Origin: Cryptomeria japonica
Lineage: Eukaryota > Streptophyta > Pinopsida > Cupressales > Cupressaceae
NCBI RefSeq assembly: GCF_030272615.1
Contig: NC_081405.1
Coordinates: 20,475,047-20,539,046 of the forward strand
Length of the DNA: 64,000 bases
Direction of reading: 5' to 3'
Shown here: in pieces, positions 59,096 through 64,000 of the stretch
Layout: every line of letters starts with the position of its first letter
Position numbering within the stretch: position 1 is the first letter of the stretch
Program-made: the position numbers and the translations under genes
The notes under the pieces: model-generated
Told to the model about the DNA's origin: nothing
The model's input: only the letters and a program-made list of their open reading frames with translations
Database searches by the model: none

Positions 59096-59576
59096 AACTT
59101 TAACAGTCCAGCAGACAAGAGAAATCAGTTTCGGCATACTTGAGCTTCTTAGGTTGTCTCTTCAGGTTTCATCTAGCATTCAGCCTGTTCTAAGGTTTCA
59201 CACAGTCCATCATTGCTTCACATCTCATTTTACATTCATACTTGTCTAAACTTGAGTCAAAAAGGTCACTTGCTTGTCCTCACTATACTCTTTCAACACA
59301 CTACATACAACTACACTTTGCTAAGTGGTCCCTCATCAAGGTTTCTTACCTTTGGGTCTCATTTGGTCTTACTTAGAGTCAAGGTCAGCTTACCTCATCA
59401 AGAGAAACTATCCTCTCTTTGGAAGTCACACCTACTCTACTACTTACATACTTGGTCTTACACTTTGGACATTGCAAGTACACCTCAAGATTCATTTACA
59501 CTCCATACAACTCTTGGTCTTCCATACCTTCTCACTTTTCGTCTAGTTTCTTACATATTGGTTAAAAACCTAGTTC

Positions 59577-61457
59577 ATGGTTGAAACCCGCCTTCAACAA
59601 TCAAGGAGAATAGCTAAAGAAGCTCAAGAATCCGTAAACATGAGTTCTTATGAGTATGACAATGATCTATTCTACAATCCTGAGCACACTACATTACCAG
59701 ACATGAATGTTTATAGACACAATCCAAATGTGGAAAGCGCAAACACTATAAACAACAATGCTACACACAATGACACAGTAGACAACTCTTCAATACTATC
59801 AGCAGACATACAAGAATCCATAATGGATCCTCAATTCAATAGATTGGTTGAAGAGATAATGAGGAGAGATCGTCAATACTTTTTAAACATGATGGCACAA
59901 AGTGGAGCTAAAATACCGCATGATTTTGACTTATCTCAACTTATGGAAAGTCGACCCTCACAACAAACTCAACCTAACATGGATCAAAGGAGACCAAATA
60001 GTGGAGGAAATAGAGGACCGAATAATATGATGCCGGAGTCACCATCAGCTTTGCTTCAAAAACTAGAGGTCTCACATACACAAGCTCAAACATATGATAC
60101 TTACACTCAAGGACCATCATGGAGGCCTTATGCTCAATCACATGCTCAAGGTATGAATCAATCAAAACAAGTGGATACCCAAGGACATCCTCAAAATTTT
60201 GACACAAGGAGACCTCATGTCAAAATTGGGGGCAACACAATGGAAAATGAAAGGCCTATTGAACATGGTTTATACACACAAAACAGATATGGGTTCCCTC
60301 AACAAGAAGTTATGCCAAGTGCTCCATATATGTCACAACAATATAGACCTCCATATGGACATGTCTACGATTAGTATCATTCATACATGCAACAAGCTCC
60401 TCCTCAAATGGGTGTTTCAAACATGGGGTATGCTACAAGAAATCCATCTCCTCCCAAGAATAATTTGGAGCAACAAATTAGAGATCTACAAAAGAAAATG
60501 GAGGACATGAGTACACCAAAACCTACATACACTATGAGAGATATATGTCCTTATCCCTTTGATAAGAGCATTCCAATGCCTCCATTTCCTCCACACTTTG
60601 TAACGCCAAAATTTGACAAATATAGAGGGAGAGGAGACCCCAAGGCACACATAAGACAATTCTTCACAGCCTGCATTGAGGTAGCGGCAGAAGAAACATA
60701 CTTGATGAGGTTATTCCCACAGAGCTTAGGCGATCAAGCTATGGAATGGTTTTCTCAATTACCTCCTGGTATTAAGTCATGGGGCGACTTAGCAGAGGCA
60801 TTCATTTAGCATTTCTCCTACAACATTGAAACAGATGTCTCAGTTACTACCTTGTGCAATACGAAACAAAAGGAAGGAGAATCTTTCGCAACATTTTTAC
60901 AAAGATGGAGAAATTTAGCTAGCAAATGCTCTTGTGAAATCCCACAGAAACAAATGGTAGAAATGTTCACTCAAAACGTTAATAAGGCTATTGGCTATGA
61001 TCTCAGAAAAGCTTGTTTGTCTACATTCAAGGATGTCATTGAAAAGGGCCTAGCAACAGAAAAGGTCTTAATTGAACAAGGAGTTATCAAACTATTCAAA
61101 GAAAACAAAGAGGACTTCAAAGGAAAGGACATACCAAAATTTTGGAATAAGAACAAGAACACGGTTAATGATTGTGTTGTTGATGCCAATACAGTGAGAC
61201 CAAAGTTCGTCTTTTCTAGATCAAGTTCTACCAACAATCAAGTGAACAATCAAACAACTTCTAAACCACGAAGGAAGTACACTCCATTGGGAGAACCACT
61301 TGAATCAGTATTCAAAAAGCTTGTAGCAAACAAAGTGATTACAGTTCCAGACTTTCCTCCATATGAACCAAAGGTCAAACCGAATTGGTGGAATGATGAT
61401 AGTATTGTGAATTTCATAAGAGCAAGGGTCACAAGACAGGTAATTGCCATCGATTGA
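59577..61457 (+). pseudogene. Gypsy Gag polyprotein, frame 1
   Basis: The start is ATG 59577 (MVETRLQQSRRIAKEAQ). Residues 1-270 are Gln/Asn/Pro-rich and probably disordered. After TAG at 60372 the same frame continues with a coiled segment (NNLEQQIRDLQKKMEDM) and the retrotransposon capsid domain: MPPFPPHFVTPKFDKYRGRG, DPKAHIRQFFTAC, QAMEWFSQLPPGIKSWGDLA. A TAG at 60807 follows, then TLCNTKQKEGESFATFLQRW. It reaches KPNWWNDD near 61400, where the coding sense moves to another frame; the 61455 TGA only closes the abandoned frame. Two nonsense codons and the shift make this copy inactive unless read through. Confidence 0.9.
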
Positions 61458-64000
61458 AAAACATTGTGCAAGATCTCATTGACAGAGGAGATATAGAGAT
61501 TGAGGGACATTCATCTAATCAAGAACATGAGATGTTTAAGGAACCATTCCCAAAACATGACAAAGGAAAAGGCAAAGTCACAGATGATCAAGCCAATTAT
61601 ACTAGAGCACCTTACAATTATGATTCTACTATCAATCACATCTCAATGGACAATCATATCTCTACCATTACTATCAAAAACAAAAATCCTGAGAATCCTT
61701 CTCAGAGACCCAAAATTGTCCTAAAAGGTGTGGGATCTTCGTCCGAATCTACCTCTGAATGTCATGTTACAACCCGTCGAGGTAAGATCACGTTGCCAGG
61801 TGCCTCCACTAAGAATACCAATCTTTCATCAACCAAGCCTGAGTACGACCTTGTAGAACAACTAGGGAAGACACCTGCACTCATCTCTATTCTTGAGCTC
61901 TTACGTATATCTCCTGCACATAAAGCTATCCTTGACAAAATCTTGAGAGATACTGTCGTCCCTACTGATCTGAACGTGGACCAGTTTCAAGCCATGGTGG
62001 GATACCTATCCGTTCCACACTCCCTCACATTCACAGAAGCCGATGATGCCTCCATAAGTCAGCCACATAATGCACCTCTACATGTTGAAGCCTTCATACA
62101 TAAACATTGAATAAAGTGAGTCCTGATAGATGGAGGAGCAAGTCTTAATATTTGTACCTTGAGTACCATCAGACAATTGGGATATTCTGACAAAGCTGTG
62201 AATTCTACAAACCAAATCACCATTAAGGCTTATGATGATGAAGAGCGCTCGTCCAAGGGCACGGTCACCTTACCACTAAGAATAGGGCCAGTCACAAAGG
62301 ATGTGGTTTGTCAAGTCCTAGATCTAGATCTCACGTATAACATATTGCTAGGACGTCCGTGGATTCATGAAATGAGGGCAGTCCCATCAACATACCATCA
62401 GTGCATTAAGTTTCCTCACAATGGAGTCGAGGTAACGGTCAATGGTGATCCAAATCCATTCATATATTGTAATAACTTGAGATCACATACTAAGACTATC
62501 ATCCCCAGCAATCGCGAGGCTACTCCTTCTTCAGCATATATTGATCCTGAGTCATTAAAGCCCTCGACATCCAAACAAGGTGAACTTAGAGCCAAGTTTC
62601 AAGACAAAGGCATGGGAGAATGCACTTTGAATCAAACAATGTTTTTACGACAAGTCATGACCTCTCCCAAGGAATATGGGAGGCCACATCCTAACAAGCA
62701 AATCTCCATCATGATGCTCAAATGGGATCCTACCATCTTTCAAAAATGGGGTGAACTAGAAGAAGAAAATTTATATAAGATGCTCTATAAGGACGTTGAA
62801 GAGGACACACATGATCAGATTATTTTACCCTGTGAGAACTATGGCAAAGGCTTCAAAATTTTGCAAAGATTCGGGTATGATGGAAAAAGCCCTCTCGGAC
62901 TACGCAAAGAAGGTGTCATGGAGCCCTTACAACCTGAGCTAACTACAAGAAGAGAACGCTCCAAGGGGCTTGGTTTTCTGAATCCCAGACTACAAAATAA
63001 AAGAACAAAAGAGGCATGGCGAATCAAAGTTGCCGAAGTTCAACAAGAAGATTACTATTCCACAGATTTCAACGAATGGGAATGGGGTTCAGACAAATCC
63101 TCCAGTGACTATGAGCTCACTGAAACATTCAGAGAGCCAGATGAACCCACAGAGGAGGAGGAATTTTACAAAAAGTTCAGAGTTGGTCAAGAACCAACCC
63201 ATAAGGATCCCGCACAAGCTTCGTTTCAAGGTCCTAGGTCAAAATCACATAGGATGAGGACACCTGTCCCAGAAGGCTCTACTAGTGATGACAATTTGGA
63301 TTCGCTCATGATCGAAACGGATGAGGAGAGTGCCATCGATGACCTTGACGATTGCCTTGACATACCTGAATATAACCACATCTTCACTATTAGTCCTGCA
63401 AACTCTGAAAACACTAATGACCTTCCCCTTGTTCACCCCCAACTCATTGACTGGGATCATGAAGGACCAGCACAATTTGATACATTTCAAAATGACGAAG
63501 CTATTACCGACTACCTTGGCATTCGAGATGATCTTCCCCCTGGAGACCACAAAGCAGGATACGCCATAGAGCTCAACAACATAGCATACTTTGGTGAAGG
63601 TGTCGGGCCTTCTAGTCGCAAAAATGTGAAAATAAAAACAAAACAAGGGTCTTATGGCGAAAACCACACTGTGGCGCTATCTGACCCCAAAAAAGTAAAA
63701 AGAAAGGACGTATCTGAGGGTGAAAACCTCTCTGAGGCGCCCGAAGATGGAAGGCTCGACATTCTCCCAGCATCATACGAGGAAAAATCATCCATGTTGG
63801 TAGAGGAGACTATAAAGACAAACATTGGTACAACAGAGGTTCCACACAACATATTTTTGGCTCAATCATTGACAAAGGCCGAGAGAGCAAAATTCATACG
63901 CTTCTTTAAGGGACGACAAATCAACTTCGCATGGTCTTACGCGGATATGCCTGGGCTAGACCCGGATTTGGTGATGCATCATTTAACAGTCAAACCGGGG
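61403..64000 (+). CDS. Gag knuckle, protease, G-patch and RT start, partial
   Basis: In the second frame YCEFHKSKGHKTGNCHRLKN is the gag-end knuckle. KNIVQDLIDRGDIEIEG and a linker follow. TGA at 62108 and 62117 precede VLIDGGASLNICTLSTIRQL, the protease active site (Asp-Gly-Gly-Ala), and YNILLGRPWIHEM, its conserved second half. From 62120 to the window end (627 codons) the frame is fully open. It contains a G-patch (about 62826-62990), an acidic linker (63040-63820) and FLAQSLTKAERAKFIRFFKG, AWSYADMPGLDPDLVMH, the lead-in to reverse transcriptase. The enzyme core is outside the window. Confidence 0.85.
62826..62990 (+). other. G-patch domain in the gypsy polyprotein
   Basis: NYGKGFKILQRFGYDGKSPL then GLRKEGVMEPLQPE and SKGLGFLNPR match the glycine pattern of G-patch domains (aromatic-Gly, GYDGKSPLG, EG...P, KGLG). 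G-patches bind RNA or activate DEAH helicases. In betaretroviruses one follows the protease; here it likewise lies between protease and reverse transcriptase. Confidence 0.8.

Larger units (their letters stand above)
57381..59576 (+). other. Long untranslated leader
   Basis: 2.2 kb without a coding domain. It carries two clusters of GCGTCTGTG words (separate entries) and between them a moderately GC-richer segment (58130-58680). Short frames here are motif-free. The leader is expected to hold packaging and translation signals; none can be named from sequence alone. Confidence 0.65.
56584..64000 (+). mobile_element. Gypsy retrotransposon, 5' portion (runs off the window)
   Basis: The order is 5' LTR (56584-57359), primer site, 2.2-kb leader, gag (59577-about 61400), gag zinc knuckle and protease in a second frame, a G-patch, a long acidic linker and the first residues of a reverse-transcriptase module at the window edge. 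The Gag type and the DGGA protease place it with the large plant Ty3/gypsy elements outside the chromoviruses. It carries a few stops and one frameshift but is the best-preserved coding element in the window. Confidence 0.9.

Noticed and set aside
59213-59584. 123-codon frame before gag as a separate leader protein
   Set aside because: Composition is low-complexity Leu/Ser/Thr without motifs and it overlaps the gag start in another frame; more likely untranslated leader.
1-64000. tRNA and rRNA genes
   Set aside because: I found no cloverleaf with conserved A and B boxes and no rRNA segments by reading; the TGGTATCA words are primer-binding sites of LTR elements.

Overview
The window is nuclear DNA of a land plant, most likely a gymnosperm. 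It has one ordinary host gene, an intronless plastid-type minD at 17706-18752 (minus), in AT-rich sequence otherwise built of transposons inserted into one another. Nearly every other coding stretch is a transposon remnant.

Layout. 1-6210: AT-rich DNA and a decayed LINE-type ORF1 (3488-4917, minus). 6215-10964: a terminal-inverted-repeat (TIR) element with a 4-bp target duplication, carrying a 3-kb satellite whose 20-bp unit is two alternating near-palindromes. 11549-13043: a lone LTR (copy A) of a Ty3/gypsy-like family, next to LINE reverse-transcriptase debris (13044-14960). 17706-18752: minD. 20304-49600: one old minus-strand gypsy-like element. Its two LTRs (copies B and C, about 1.15 kb) are now 29 kb apart because later elements landed in it: an LTR element without pol (22791-30097), two long solo LTRs (30729-33546 and 34194-36671) and a 10.5-kb CACTA DNA transposon (38773-49305) that splits LTR copy C. 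The insertion point of the old element is confirmed by a tandem copy of its empty target at 50127-50704. That copy is followed by a gag-protease-only gypsy element (50705-54432, perfect 5-bp target duplication). 55094-56125: LINE ORF1 plus the start of the endonuclease. 56584 to the window end: the 5' part of a full-length gypsy element (LTR, long leader, gag, protease, G-patch, start of reverse transcriptase).

The most interesting feature is inside the CACTA element. It carries pieces of a host DRM-type de novo DNA methyltransferase gene (the enzyme of RNA-directed DNA methylation), each arranged as an inverted repeat: two small hairpins (45397-45690, 46155-46395) and one palindrome with arms of about 1.1 kb (46801-49058). 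Transcribed, these would fold into double-stranded RNA matching the host enzyme that silences transposons. Rice CACTA elements are known to encode miR820 against OsDRM2; this looks like an analogous, structurally different arrangement in another plant lineage. The sequence shows the structure; silencing of DRM is inference.

Premature stops in the retroelement reading frames are mostly TAG or TGA at places where CAG or CGA would fit, as expected from deamination of methylated cytosines.
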